Shown piece by piece: positions 6,775 through 13,537 of a DNA stretch of 21,132 bases. Position 1 is the first letter of the stretch. Each line of letters begins with the position of its first letter. Location: contig JAIOJM010000262.1 of NCBI GenBank assembly GCA_019911785.1, positions 1-21,132 of the forward strand. Direction: 5' to 3'. Under the pieces are notes generated by a model. That model was not told the DNA's origin, searched no databases, and worked only from the letters and a program-made list of their open reading frames with translations. The translations under genes and the position numbers were made by a program. Source of the stretch: Sulfuricella sp. GTDB taxonomy: Bacteria > Pseudomonadota > Gammaproteobacteria > Burkholderiales > Sulfuricellaceae.

Positions 6775-7938
6775 ATGAACGATATGGCGGTACAAAACAA
6801 TCAAACCAGCCTCCCGCTTCCGGTGGAGCAAATGGAGCCATCTAACGGGCATACCTTTCGGGTAAAGCAGGTCGCCTCCATGCTGAACATCTCGGAAAAT
6901 ACGGTACGAACTTACGAGAAGGATTCAGGCATCAAGATTGGCCGCAAGACTACTGGCGCTGCCAGCATCCGACAGTTCACGCCTGAAGATGTATTCGACC
7001 TAGCAGCCTACAAGTATCGTACAACCCCCCCTGAGTCGTTGCCCAAAAAGCTCACCGTTTGTGTCTACTTGCCAAAAGGCGGAGTCGGCAAGAGCACGTT
7101 GGCCACTGAAATGACTGTCCAGTGGCAACTGATGGGATACCGCTGCTTGTTGGTGGATTTGGACCCACAAGCATCTTCCACCTTGATGTTTGGATACGAC
7201 CCCGAAGTACAGGAAGAAGATGCTGAGAAGCTGGGTGTTCCAATTGACCGCGTGGTCACGCACACATTCGCCGACTTGTTCGACTTCAGCGAACTCTACA
7301 GTAGTGCCCAGAAGCGAGTGCCGCTAAACAAAGTGATTAAGATGCCATGGGGCGCCAACGGGCCCCACTTGATACCGGCGGATATTACACTGTCCTCATT
7401 GATCTACAACCTCGGAATGGTTGCAAATCGTGAGCAAAGAATCGCCAAGCTGATCGAGGATGGTCGGTTAAAATCACGGCCGGATTTTGATCTGAGTGTT
7501 TACGACATCATCGTGCTGGATTGCGCACCGGCATCTTCTGTATTGTCTCGCGCGGTTCTGGTTGCGAGCGATCTGTGCGTATCCCCACTGCGGCTGGACG
7601 CTCTCTCGGCAAAGAGCCTGTCGTTTGTGAGCAACGAACTTACGAAGATATCAGAAAGTGGGCTACCCTTTCCACCGCTAGCCGCTGTGCCTACTTTCTT
7701 TTCCGCGAATACAACGCGCACCATGACAATCATGCGTAGCCTGAACAACATTTATACGGATTCAATGGTAGACGCAATGCTACGCCAGTCCGAAAGCTTC
7801 ATGCGATCCTTGCTTACAACGAAACCAGAAGACCGGATGCCTTTGTCCCTATCCAACCCGACACATGCGGTTGTGCTGGAGGACCTGCAGAATGTAGCCA
7901 AAAAACTACTTGTCAAAGTACGGAGCTTATATGGCTAA
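6775..7938 (+). CDS. parA: ParA-family partition ATPase with MerR-like N-terminal DNA-binding domain
   Basis: ParA ATPases move plasmid copies by binding nucleoid DNA and responding to ParB-parS complexes. This 387-residue protein is a long (type Ia) ParA. Residues ~27-80 form a MerR-like helix-turn-helix (RVKQVASMLNISENTVRTYE, then a wing). The deviant Walker A is KGGVGKST at 101-108; further motifs are LLVDLDPQASST and IIVLDCAPASS. A second ATG at 6784 would shorten it by three residues; AGGT lies about 10 nt before each candidate start (6761-6764 and 6771-6774), so the start is not settled. It overlaps parB by 8 nt. Autoregulation through the operator at 6723-6741 is likely. Confidence 0.93.
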   Translation: MNDMAVQNNQTSLPLPVEQMEPSNGHTFRVKQVASMLNISENTVRTYEKDSGIKIGRKTTGAASIRQFTPEDVFDLAAYKYRTTPPESLPKKLTVCVYLPKGGVGKSTLATEMTVQWQLMGYRCLLVDLDPQASSTLMFGYDPEVQEEDAEKLGVPIDRVVTHTFADLFDFSELYSSAQKRVPLNKVIKMPWGANGPHLIPADITLSSLIYNLGMVANREQRIAKLIEDGRLKSRPDFDLSVYDIIVLDCAPASSVLSRAVLVASDLCVSPLRLDALSAKSLSFVSNELTKISESGLPFPPLAAVPTFFSANTTRTMTIMRSLNNIYTDSMVDAMLRQSESFMRSLLTTKPEDRMPLSLSNPTHAVVLEDLQNVAKKLLVKVRSLYG

Positions 7939-8977
7939 AGAACTATATTTGCCTCCAGTGCCATCAAACAAGGATGGCGCCCCAAAGATTGGGTTTGGTG
8001 GCGTGGTAAACACGCCACCAAAATGGTCGCCTATGTCTAGAAAGACAGTAACAGAGCTCGATTCGCCGGCACAATTAAAAGCTCTCGCCGCGGACGACCA
8101 ACAGACATTTGACGTTGTGACAAATGAGGGAAAGTATTTTCAAATTCCTCTCGGAAAGCTTCGCCCCTCCCCTTTCAACGTAAGGAAGGTCAGAACCCCT
8201 GATCGCATTCAAGAAATTGCGCAAACCCTGCAGGAAAAACAACGCGATCCGATTACGGTCTACGAAGGCACGGGCCAAGACGCGGGCTTCTTTATGATCG
8301 TGTCTGGGGTAACAAGGTACATGGCGGCCATGAGCGTCGGGATGTCGCATCTTGATGCGCAGATTGACGCCAGCATCGACTCGTCCGACCCGCTTACGAT
8401 TGTCCGGGTTAGTCATTTGCACAATGACACTGCAACGGAAACCGACCTGGACCATGCGTTTGTCGCTCGCGATCTCCAGGTGGCCGGATACACATTACTG
8501 CAGGTAGCCGCCGCGCTTGGATATAAAGGGAACCGCCAAATTACTCGACTTAACGCCTACTTTGATTTGCCTGAAGTCCTATTGGATATTGGAAAAACAA
8601 GGCCTGATAAATTCTCGGCCCCCATGGCTGAGATATTCAAGGGCGCGGCACAATCTATTGGAGAAGACGCAGCGATCACCATTCTAAAGACCGCCTTATC
8701 CAAGGATTTGTCCAGGCGCGACATCGAAAAGCTGATTGACGTGGAAAAAAGGCGTATCGCAAGAGACACCCTTCCACGCACCCGCTCTACCAGAATTGCA
8801 ACGCAAGATTTCAAAGTGTCCGGTGAAAAGGTCGGAACAATGACAGTTCTCCAAACCTCACCAGGCAAACACAGAATCCAGTTGGACACCACGCTTGCAC
8901 CGGAAATGGCAGAACAACTGAGTGAACAACTGGGGGCCCTGCTGAAGAAATTCTCGGCAGACATGGAAAATGCATAG
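7931..8977 (+). CDS. parB: ParB-family partition protein
   Basis: ParB binds parS and spreads on DNA, acting with ParA. The ATG at 7931 is preferred because GGAG sits 5 nt before it; a TTG at 7910 is in frame but has no such site. The protein has 348 residues. The N-terminal catalytic region starts with LRPSPFNVRK, followed by the IQEIAQTLQEKQRDPITV segment and a box-II-like GVTRYMAA (usually GERRYRAA, so the first arginine is lost). A central helix-turn-helix follows (YTLLQVAAALGYKGNRQITRLN). The C-terminal ~70 residues are probably the dimerisation part. Translation is coupled to parA by the 8-nt overlap. Confidence 0.92.
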   Translation: MAKELYLPPVPSNKDGAPKIGFGGVVNTPPKWSPMSRKTVTELDSPAQLKALAADDQQTFDVVTNEGKYFQIPLGKLRPSPFNVRKVRTPDRIQEIAQTLQEKQRDPITVYEGTGQDAGFFMIVSGVTRYMAAMSVGMSHLDAQIDASIDSSDPLTIVRVSHLHNDTATETDLDHAFVARDLQVAGYTLLQVAAALGYKGNRQITRLNAYFDLPEVLLDIGKTRPDKFSAPMAEIFKGAAQSIGEDAAITILKTALSKDLSRRDIEKLIDVEKRRIARDTLPRTRSTRIATQDFKVSGEKVGTMTVLQTSPGKHRIQLDTTLAPEMAEQLSEQLGALLKKFSADMENA

Positions 8978-9012
8978 CCGACTGATTACTGCAGCGGACT
9001 TAGCCAACAAAA

Positions 9013-9043
9013 TTGACGCTATTTTTTGTAACTCATTGATTAT
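9013..9043 (+). promoter_or_regulatory. Candidate promoter of the rep transcript
   Basis: TTGACG (9013-9018) is a good -35 box. Possible -10 boxes are TTGATT (9036-9041, 17 bp spacing) or GATTAT (9038-9043, 19 bp). Transcription would start near 9050 and produce a leader of about 285 nt before the rep start codon. The -10 box is not strong. Confidence 0.4.
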
Positions 9044-9096
9044 AAAGGGGCGCACCAGTGCGCTTTCTGAATATCCGGAGCCACCAAGGTGACTGA

Positions 9097-9177
9097 GTGA
9101 CCCAAAAAACACTTCCACCACCCACCGAAGCCCAGGCAAACAACCTGGGCTTCGGTGCATTTGGAGAACAGAAATGA
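9097..9177 (+). CDS. Putative 26-residue leader peptide upstream of rep
   Basis: A GTG at 9097 preceded by AAGGTG (9086-9091, 5 nt spacing) opens a 26-codon frame with a natural-looking product (MTQKTLPPPTEAQ, then ANNLGFGAFGEQK) ending at TGA 9175-9177. A shorter 12-codon frame (GTG 9058, site AAGGGG 9045-9050) ends directly before it, and ATG-ATG-TAG (9174-9182) after GGAG overlaps its stop. The perfect 14-bp inverted repeat at 9123-9157 lies inside it. Leader peptides upstream of antisense-controlled rep genes are known from IncFII and IncI plasmids, where their translation tunes rep expression. That role here is inference. Confidence 0.4.
   Translation: MTQKTLPPPTEAQANNLGFGAFGEQK
9123..9157 (+). 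repeat. Perfect 14-bp inverted repeat in the rep leader
   Basis: CACCGAAGCCCAGG (9123-9136) and CCTGGGCTTCGGTG (9144-9157) are separated by a 7-nt loop. No T-run follows on either strand, so it is not a standard terminator. It is an RNA hairpin or a protein-binding palindrome in the rep leader, and lies inside the putative leader ORF. Confidence 0.75.
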
Positions 9178-9196
9178 TGTAGAAGCGCACTACAAA

Positions 9197-9259
9197 GAAA
9201 AACGCCCCACAGTCGGCAAACCGTGGGGCGCGGGAGAGTCACTAGGACGCTCGTAAGAC
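9197..9259 (-). ncRNA. Predicted antisense (counter-transcribed) RNA controlling rep
   Basis: The - strand carries a promoter (9266-9294), a predicted start near 9259, and a terminator hairpin with a T5 run ending near 9198, giving an RNA of about 62 nt fully complementary to the rep leader. Most of it is one GC-rich stem-loop (arms 9203-9210 and 9223-9230, 12-nt loop). This is the classic layout of plasmid copy-number RNAs. No - strand gene lies upstream that would otherwise need this terminator. Confidence 0.7.
9198..9230 (-). terminator. Rho-independent terminator of the antisense RNA
   Basis: Read on the - strand, an 8-bp stem CGCCCCAC / GTGGGGCG with a 12-nt loop is followed directly by TTTTTCTTT. 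The stem is perfect and GC-rich. Confidence 0.8.
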
Positions 9260-9328
9260 AGGTGAATCCTAGTCCCCTCTCCCACCAAAGTCAATAACTT
9301 TTATCGGCCCGAGTATTGGTCGAGGGGG
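9232..9328 (+). promoter_or_regulatory. Rep leader switch: long stem versus Shine-Dalgarno sequestration
   Basis: GGGAGAG (9232-9238) and ACTAGGA (9241-9247) can pair with TCCTAGT (9267-9273) and CTCTCCC (9277-9283), a long stem with a small internal loop and a 19-nt apical loop. The right arm also contains CCCCTC (9274-9279), which is complementary to the rep Shine-Dalgarno GAGGGG (9322-9327). The antisense RNA covers the left arm only. Its binding would free the right arm to mask the Shine-Dalgarno. The pairings are visible; the mechanism is inferred. Confidence 0.6.
9266..9294 (-). promoter_or_regulatory. Promoter of the antisense RNA
   Basis: On the - strand TTGACT (complement of 9289-9294) and TAGGAT (complement of 9266-9271) are separated by exactly 17 bp: a 5/6 -35 box and a 4/6 -10 box. 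It reads toward the terminator at 9198-9230. Confidence 0.65.
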
Positions 9329-9334
9329 AACTGT

Positions 9335-10633
9335 ATGTCTGAAAAACACAATGCGGCCTGTGTCCCAGCGCGCCGGTCGCATCAGGGATCGGGGTGCCCG
9401 GCGGGTATGCGCCGTCGCCCTACTATCGCCATGCCGGATCAGTACCGCAATCGGCCGTCCCGAATCCGGGTTGCCATCTACCGTGTATGGGAAAACGCGG
9501 ACGCCCTGGGGCTCACCCGCTCCGCTGTTACCGTCCTTCAGGCAATTATTGCAGCCGGTGTTAGGGTTGATAATCCATACGAATGGATATTTGCGAAAAA
9601 GAGCCGTATCGCGAGCCTTGCGAACGTTTCTGAGCCGACCGTGTACCGTACTCTCAAATCGCTGCAAGATGGTGGTTGGATTATTCGCCAGGAACAGGAA
9701 AGGCTGCTCGATGGGTCTATGGATCTGGCTAACATAGCGATTACAGAGAAATTGGCGTTCTTGTTAGGTCTTGTTGTTCGCAATACGGAAAATCAGCCCG
9801 CTTTGAATGATGCAGACATCAAGTCGTCGTCCAACATGGGCACACCTTCCAAAGCTGATACTGACCCTGTTCCAGCTAATGCCAATCAAGGGGTGAAAAA
9901 CAGCGCCTCGATCACCCAGGAAGACCCTGAAATTTCCAGCGTTTTGATCGACGATTTGATAGGCGGTATATATACTAACCAAAGGGTTTATCAAAAAGCT
10001 TCAGTTAAATACCAGTCCACACCCGCAAAATTTGTTCGCATGGATGGCCGGTCGGTACCCGTGGAACTGGTCTGGTTGATTGCAGAAAAGCGGCTGACCT
10101 ACAGCCAGTTGTTCTCGCTTATGACCAAAGCAAAGCAGGTCAGTGGCCAGACGCTAAGTGATTATGCAGAATACCGTAGCGATAGGATCAGACAATTAGC
10201 AACAACAAACGATTGTTATCGCTATCTAGGAAACTTGATTGAACAGGAAGTCGACGCCAAATACCTTTGCCGGCAAAGGGTCAAGAAGGAGCACGAGAGA
10301 AAACGCCAGGAACAAAAAGCGCAAGCCGCCAAAGCCAGGGAACAGTGGCTGCGAGCACGCGACGGCCAGACCTACGTTGATTCTGCCACCAACCGCACAT
10401 ACACGATCAACGCGAATCATGGACTGGCAATAGTGGGGGAAGGCGGCAGACCAATCGCATCGCCAAGCATTCGATTAACGGGAGCGTTCCTGCGGAAAAT
10501 TGAGAGCGGTACGTTCCAGAGGTTTGTACCAGCAGCGGAACCCTGGTCGCCGGAGAAAGCCAAGACGTACATCGCTGGGCTGCACCAGATACTCAATGCG
10601 GGTCGATCCAGAGAGGCACGAATAGCCTCTTGA
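9335..10633 (+). CDS. Putative plasmid replication initiator (winged-helix)
   Basis: This 432-residue protein has an excellent Shine-Dalgarno (GAGGGGG, 6 nt before the ATG). Residues ~60-125 form a winged helix-turn-helix of the kind found in plasmid replication proteins (TRSAVTVLQAIIAAG, then SRIASLANVSEPTVYRTLKS and LQDGGWIIRQE). A polar linker follows (~145-200), then a second folded region, a Lys/Arg/Glu/Gln-rich helix (~305-340, KKEHERKRQEQKAQAAKARE) and a C-terminal part of unknown fold. The first ~33 residues are Arg-rich and may be a poor start, but the alternative ATG at 9431 lacks a ribosome site. The antisense-controlled leader and neighbouring parAB make a replication role the best reading. 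A winged-helix regulator is the alternative. Confidence 0.7.
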   Translation: MSEKHNAACVPARRSHQGSGCPAGMRRRPTIAMPDQYRNRPSRIRVAIYRVWENADALGLTRSAVTVLQAIIAAGVRVDNPYEWIFAKKSRIASLANVSEPTVYRTLKSLQDGGWIIRQEQERLLDGSMDLANIAITEKLAFLLGLVVRNTENQPALNDADIKSSSNMGTPSKADTDPVPANANQGVKNSASITQEDPEISSVLIDDLIGGIYTNQRVYQKASVKYQSTPAKFVRMDGRSVPVELVWLIAEKRLTYSQLFSLMTKAKQVSGQTLSDYAEYRSDRIRQLATTNDCYRYLGNLIEQEVDAKYLCRQRVKKEHERKRQEQKAQAAKAREQWLRARDGQTYVDSATNRTYTINANHGLAIVGEGGRPIASPSIRLTGAFLRKIESGTFQRFVPAAEPWSPEKAKTYIAGLHQILNAGRSREARIAS

Positions 10634-10663
10634 CAAATGCATGTGATTGACTTCATGATGCGA

Positions 10664-10688
10664 ACATTGCCCAAGTAATCGGCAATGT
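10664..10688. repeat. Inverted repeat downstream of rep
   Basis: ACATTGCC (10664-10671) and GGCAATGT (10681-10688) form a perfect 8-bp inverted repeat with a 9-nt loop. No T-run follows. It may be a protein site or part of the rep 3' end. Confidence 0.5.
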
Positions 10689-10698
10689 GAATTCACTT

Positions 10699-10730
10699 CA
10701 ACGAACCTTTCGTTGAGGTTGCGGGTTTTT
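10699..10730 (+). terminator. Probable terminator after rep
   Basis: CAACGAA (10699-10705) and TTCGTTG (10709-10715) form a tight hairpin; a competing stem CGAACC / GGTTGCG brings the stem closer to GGGTTTTT (10723-10730). The T-run also forms the 5' arm of the next hairpin (10727-10744), so the two structures compete. Confidence 0.45.
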
Positions 10731-10805
10731 CAGGTGACTGAAAACGCTAGTTGCGCAGCGATACGCGCTTCTTACATCTGGCCCTATGTGATAGAGCCAG
10801 GTACC
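10726..10805 (+). ncRNA. Structured leader RNA, diverged copy C of the repeated motif
   Basis: Hairpin 1 is TTTTCAG-GTGA-CTGAAAA (10727-10744) with the same GTGA tetraloop as copies A and B. Hairpin 2 is GCGC (10753-10756), an 8-nt loop, GCGC (10765-10768); the loop length matches A and B and it is again preceded by TT. Hairpin 3 is CTGGC..CTAT / ATAG..GCCAG (10778-10800) with a C-A mismatch. Primary sequence is largely diverged. It ends about 67 nt before the start codon of the next operon. Confidence 0.45.
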
Positions 10806-10815
10806 TGCAACCCAT

Positions 10816-10840
10816 TGGGGACCCATAATCCCCACTGGGG
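10816..10840 (+). other. GC-rich hairpins before the 10872 gene
   Basis: TGGGGA (10816-10821) can pair with TCCCCA (10829-10834), or CCCC (10830-10833) with GGGG (10837-10840). The two are mutually exclusive and lie about 30 nt before the start codon, so they may affect leader folding. No T-run follows. Confidence 0.35.
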
Positions 10841-10871
10841 CTTGTGACGTCCTCAGAAAGAGAGGTACGTT

Positions 10872-11201
10872 ATGAGTGAAAATGCAGCGTCCCAGGGGAA
10901 ATCAACGCCCCTTGCCGAAGCCTCACTTGGTACGCAAGTAATATACAAGTGGGCAGATTGGCAAAACCAGCAAGCCGGGAAACCGATTAGGACGGCATCT
11001 TTCCGTAAGGAGAGTAGGCGCTTAGTCGTGCACCAGTATGGTGATGCTCTCTGTGGTGTACTGCAATTGGCTGATGTTAAGCCAATGGTCAGGGATTTCA
11101 GGGAGTGGAAGGAACCTTTCCACACCGTTCAAGGCAAGCTGATAAAGCGCGGTTGGAGTCTGGTATCCGACAGCGGGGAGGTGAGGCATGTTGCTCACTG
11201 A
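10872..11201 (+). CDS. Hypothetical protein, 109 aa
   Basis: The start ATG follows an AGAGAGG ribosome site. The protein is small, soluble and basic, with no signal peptide or membrane segment. It contains a possible strand-rich core (RRLVVHQYGDALCGVLQLADV, split here only by reading) and a Trp/Lys-rich C-terminal half. It overlaps the next gene by 14 nt, so the two are translated together. Expression probably passes through the structured leader at 10726-10805. No family is recognised. Confidence 0.7.
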   Translation: MSENAASQGKSTPLAEASLGTQVIYKWADWQNQQAGKPIRTASFRKESRRLVVHQYGDALCGVLQLADVKPMVRDFREWKEPFHTVQGKLIKRGWSLVSDSGEVRHVAH

Positions 11202-11847
11202 CCTGTTCGGCCACCCAATCCTCATCCAGCAACCCGGCTCCTCGCCGGTTCGTCGTCGCCCAGTCTCTCCGGAGACAAAGCGAGCAAAACTCATCCGCCA
11301 TCTTGAGTCGTCTGCCAATCGCGTGCTGTTCGACGAGTTGTTCGAATTACTCAAGGCCCCCCTGTTGCAGCAATTTTCCATTCCGGAGGAATTCGCGTCG
11401 GATATAGGTGATGTTGCAGTACAGGAAGAAACACAGGCAGATGAGGAAATATCCAAGTCGCTCTCCATGAAAATTCCTTATGAGGCATGGGATAAACCGT
11501 GGATTCAAGACGACAAGGATCTCAAGTGGTCAAAAGAAGGCCTGATATTTACCCAGGTGCGTCTTTTCTGGCGATCGTTTGAGGAACTGTCGCTGAATAA
11601 CAACGAGCAGGAGAAGTGGTCGGTGCTCCGTTGGATATTCCGCCCAGCAATCAAAAAGCTTTACATGTACGACAAGCGCATTGGTAAGTCACTCTGTCTT
11701 CCAGTACATGAGCGTGACGAGACGTTCTCCTTTCACAACTGCTGCATTGCGGCAAGGATGGATGGGGACGTTATTCGAGAAGGTGTCCGCAGGAACATTT
11801 CTGTGGAAGTAATCAAAGCCGTTGAAAAAGTCTGTAGCTACGACTGA
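11188..11847 (+). CDS. Hypothetical protein, 219 aa
   Basis: The ATG lies inside the end of the previous gene with GGGGAGG about 6 nt upstream. The 219-residue protein has a basic N-terminal region (about 15-45, with RRRPVSPETKRAKLIRH), an acidic middle (about 75-95, VQEETQADEEISK), and an aromatic- and basic-rich C-terminal half (RWIFRPAIKKLYMYDKRIGK, then HNCCIAARMDGD). There is no membrane segment. It is not a recognised family. It ends 12 nt before a strong terminator and forms a two-gene operon with the gene before it. Confidence 0.75.
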   Translation: MLLTDLFGHPILIQQPGSSPVRRRPVSPETKRAKLIRHLESSANRVLFDELFELLKAPLLQQFSIPEEFASDIGDVAVQEETQADEEISKSLSMKIPYEAWDKPWIQDDKDLKWSKEGLIFTQVRLFWRSFEELSLNNNEQEKWSVLRWIFRPAIKKLYMYDKRIGKSLCLPVHERDETFSFHNCCIAARMDGDVIREGVRRNISVEVIKAVEKVCSYD

Positions 11848-11858
11848 CGGTTCCCGCT

Positions 11859-11900
11859 AGGGGCACAAAACCCCTACCGGGGCTGGTGCCCCTTTTTTTT
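11859..11900 (+). terminator. Strong Rho-independent terminator before the moxR-like gene
   Basis: AGGGGCAC (11859-11866) pairs with GTGCCCCT (11886-11893), with an inner CCCC (11871-11874) / GGGG (11879-11882) stem, followed by eight T (11893-11900). It ends only 23 nt before the moxR-like ATG, so it may act as an attenuator and not only as an operon end. Confidence 0.85.
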
Positions 11901-11918
11901 GCCTTTGTGAAAGGAAAA
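11897..11918 (+). promoter_or_regulatory. Hairpin masking the moxR-like ribosome site
   Basis: TTTT-G-CCTTT (11897-11906) pairs with AAAGG-AAAA (11910-11918) around a GTG loop. The 3' arm contains AAAGGA, the ribosome binding site of the next gene, and the 5' arm uses the T-run of the terminator just before. The two structures therefore share bases. Confidence 0.45.
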
Positions 11919-11923
11919 GCACC

Positions 11924-13063
11924 ATGTTTGATCTGTCTTCAATCCTGTTTCAAGTGAATTACAGCCTCGTTGAAGCCTTCGGCCTCGATCCAAATGAGGT
12001 TGATCCTGGCATCACCGTGGAAGGGTTTGCAATCCCTGATCCATCCACCCTGGCTGACCCGATCGCTGCGGCTCATGCTGCGTTTCTGCGTTCGGCGATC
12101 CCACCTGTAGATCCTCTGTACCAGTTCCGCAAGGATTTGGTGCGCGAGATTCGCTATTGGTGGCTGACGGGCGAAGGTGATGTGCTGTTGCTGTGGGGCC
12201 CAACCGGCTCCGGTAAAACGTCGGTCTTTGAACAGTGGTGCGCTCGTTTAGGTATTCCGCTGTTTATGGCCAAGGGGCATCGCCGCTTTGAACCTCATGA
12301 AGCCTTCGGGCAATTTGTAGGGGGGGAGGGCGGTACAACTCCATGGGTCAACGGACCTTTGACGATGGCGGCGCAGTATGGCCTGCCTTGCATCATCAAC
12401 GAGTATGACCGGATTGATGCGTCAAGAACCATCGTGTTCAACGACGTGTTTGAAGGTCGCGCGTTTCCGATCCCGGGAAAATCGGGTGAGGTCGTTGTAC
12501 CCCAACCGGGGTTCCGCTGTGCCATCACAGGCAACACCAACTTGGTGGAAGACGTGAGCGGCAACTACGGTACCGCCAATAGCCACGACATCTCCATTCT
12601 GGAGCGACTGTACGCCGTGGAAATCGGTTATCCGACTGATGACACCGAAGCCAAGCTTCTTGAGTCCGTTCTGGAGCAGTTCAGTGATGACCTGCTGACG
12701 TACTGGTTCGATCAGGAAGGCATGAAGCTGTCCACGCCGCAAGGCATCAAGGAAGGATCTGCGATCAGTCGCGGTGAATTCATTGGTGGGCTGCTTGAAG
12801 TCGCGCGTCGTATCCGGGCGCAGTCTAAGGATGGTGGAAACGCCTCCGATGCTGCTCTCGAACGCACCATGTCAACGCGGACACTTCGGAAGTGGGCCAA
12901 GCATTCTGTCGCACAGGCGGCAGCCCCTGAAAAATTAGGGCTGTCAGCGCTTCACCTGTCGTTGCGGAAGTATCTCTCCAGCTTGTCCACGCAGTCGACG
13001 CGGATTGCTCTTCACCAGGCGGTGGAAAGTGTGTTCGGCGTTGGCGAAAAAGTCGGTCCATAA
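11924..13063 (+). CDS. MoxR/CobS-like AAA+ ATPase
   Basis: MoxR-family AAA+ ATPases, including CobS, work with VWA-domain partners as chaperone-like machines that insert cofactors or remodel proteins. In this 379-residue protein Walker A is GPTGSGKT (92-99). The Walker B region reads CIINEYDRID with Glu160 after Asn159, similar to CobS. A sensor-like AITGNTN follows at about 200, and the helix-2-insert region has FVGGEGGTTPWVNGPL. The N-terminal ~80 residues and C-terminal ~110 are family-specific. The matching VWA protein lies 4.3 kb downstream (17401-19182). Although CobS-like, no cobalamin pathway gene is nearby, so cobalt chelation is unlikely. It starts a run ending with the TM protein at 14401. 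Confidence 0.88.
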   Translation: MFDLSSILFQVNYSLVEAFGLDPNEVDPGITVEGFAIPDPSTLADPIAAAHAAFLRSAIPPVDPLYQFRKDLVREIRYWWLTGEGDVLLLWGPTGSGKTSVFEQWCARLGIPLFMAKGHRRFEPHEAFGQFVGGEGGTTPWVNGPLTMAAQYGLPCIINEYDRIDASRTIVFNDVFEGRAFPIPGKSGEVVVPQPGFRCAITGNTNLVEDVSGNYGTANSHDISILERLYAVEIGYPTDDTEAKLLESVLEQFSDDLLTYWFDQEGMKLSTPQGIKEGSAISRGEFIGGLLEVARRIRAQSKDGGNASDAALERTMSTRTLRKWAKHSVAQAAAPEKLGLSALHLSLRKYLSSLSTQSTRIALHQAVESVFGVGEKVGP

Positions 13064-13073
13064 GGAGCACATC

Positions 13074-13526
13074 ATGACAAAGAAATTTAGTGGTGTTGCT
13101 TACTGGAAGGTACAAACCAGTGTTGCTAACTGGCCTGCGCTGGCACTTGACGTGCTGACGCCGGTTGAGAAGGCGGGACTGGCTGTGCTGGGGTATGAGT
13201 GTCTGCCGGGTGGTGATCAACTGAGCGTTACCTTTAACAAGGAACGTCACCAGTTGCTTGTCGCTAACGGACAAGGGCGCGGGGTGGTGCGTGAGTCTGA
13301 ATCGGCAAGCCGGTTCGTTGTTTGTCTCATCGCTGTGAGAAAGGCGCTTGGTGACATTTCTGTTGTCACGGACTTGCAAGAGAACGTGCCGACGCTTCCT
13401 CGCCAGTCATATCCGCTTTATGCGGAGGACTGGCAGCGCGTTCTACCGATCGCGCAAGAACTTGGATTGGCAACTGGAGAGGCCTTCGTGGCTCGCCATG
13501 CTGCCGTCTTTAATCATCTGTTCTGA
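13074..13526 (+). CDS. Hypothetical protein, 150 aa, in the MoxR operon
   Basis: The ATG at 13074 has AGGAG 6 nt upstream, and that site overlaps the stop codon of the MoxR-like gene, so the two are co-translated. An upstream in-frame start inside the MoxR-like gene is rejected. The protein appears soluble, with alternating hydrophobic stretches (WPALALDVLTPVEKAGLAVL; RFVVCLIAVRKALG). The conserved placement between a MoxR ATPase and a membrane protein suggests a partner of the ATPase, but no family is recognised. Confidence 0.75.
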   Translation: MTKKFSGVAYWKVQTSVANWPALALDVLTPVEKAGLAVLGYECLPGGDQLSVTFNKERHQLLVANGQGRGVVRESESASRFVVCLIAVRKALGDISVVTDLQENVPTLPRQSYPLYAEDWQRVLPIAQELGLATGEAFVARHAAVFNHLF

Positions 13527-13537
13527 GGAGAAAAGAA

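Noticed and set aside
9203..9230. Terminator for parAB on the + strand
   Set aside because: On the + strand the stem is followed by CGGGAGAG, without a T-run; the T-run is on the - strand side only, fitting the antisense RNA.
8978..10870. Iterons for an origin of replication
   Set aside because: I looked for tandem 15-22 bp repeats around rep and found none; only GGTGACTGA recurs (9088 and 10733), once as part of hairpin 1 of copy C.
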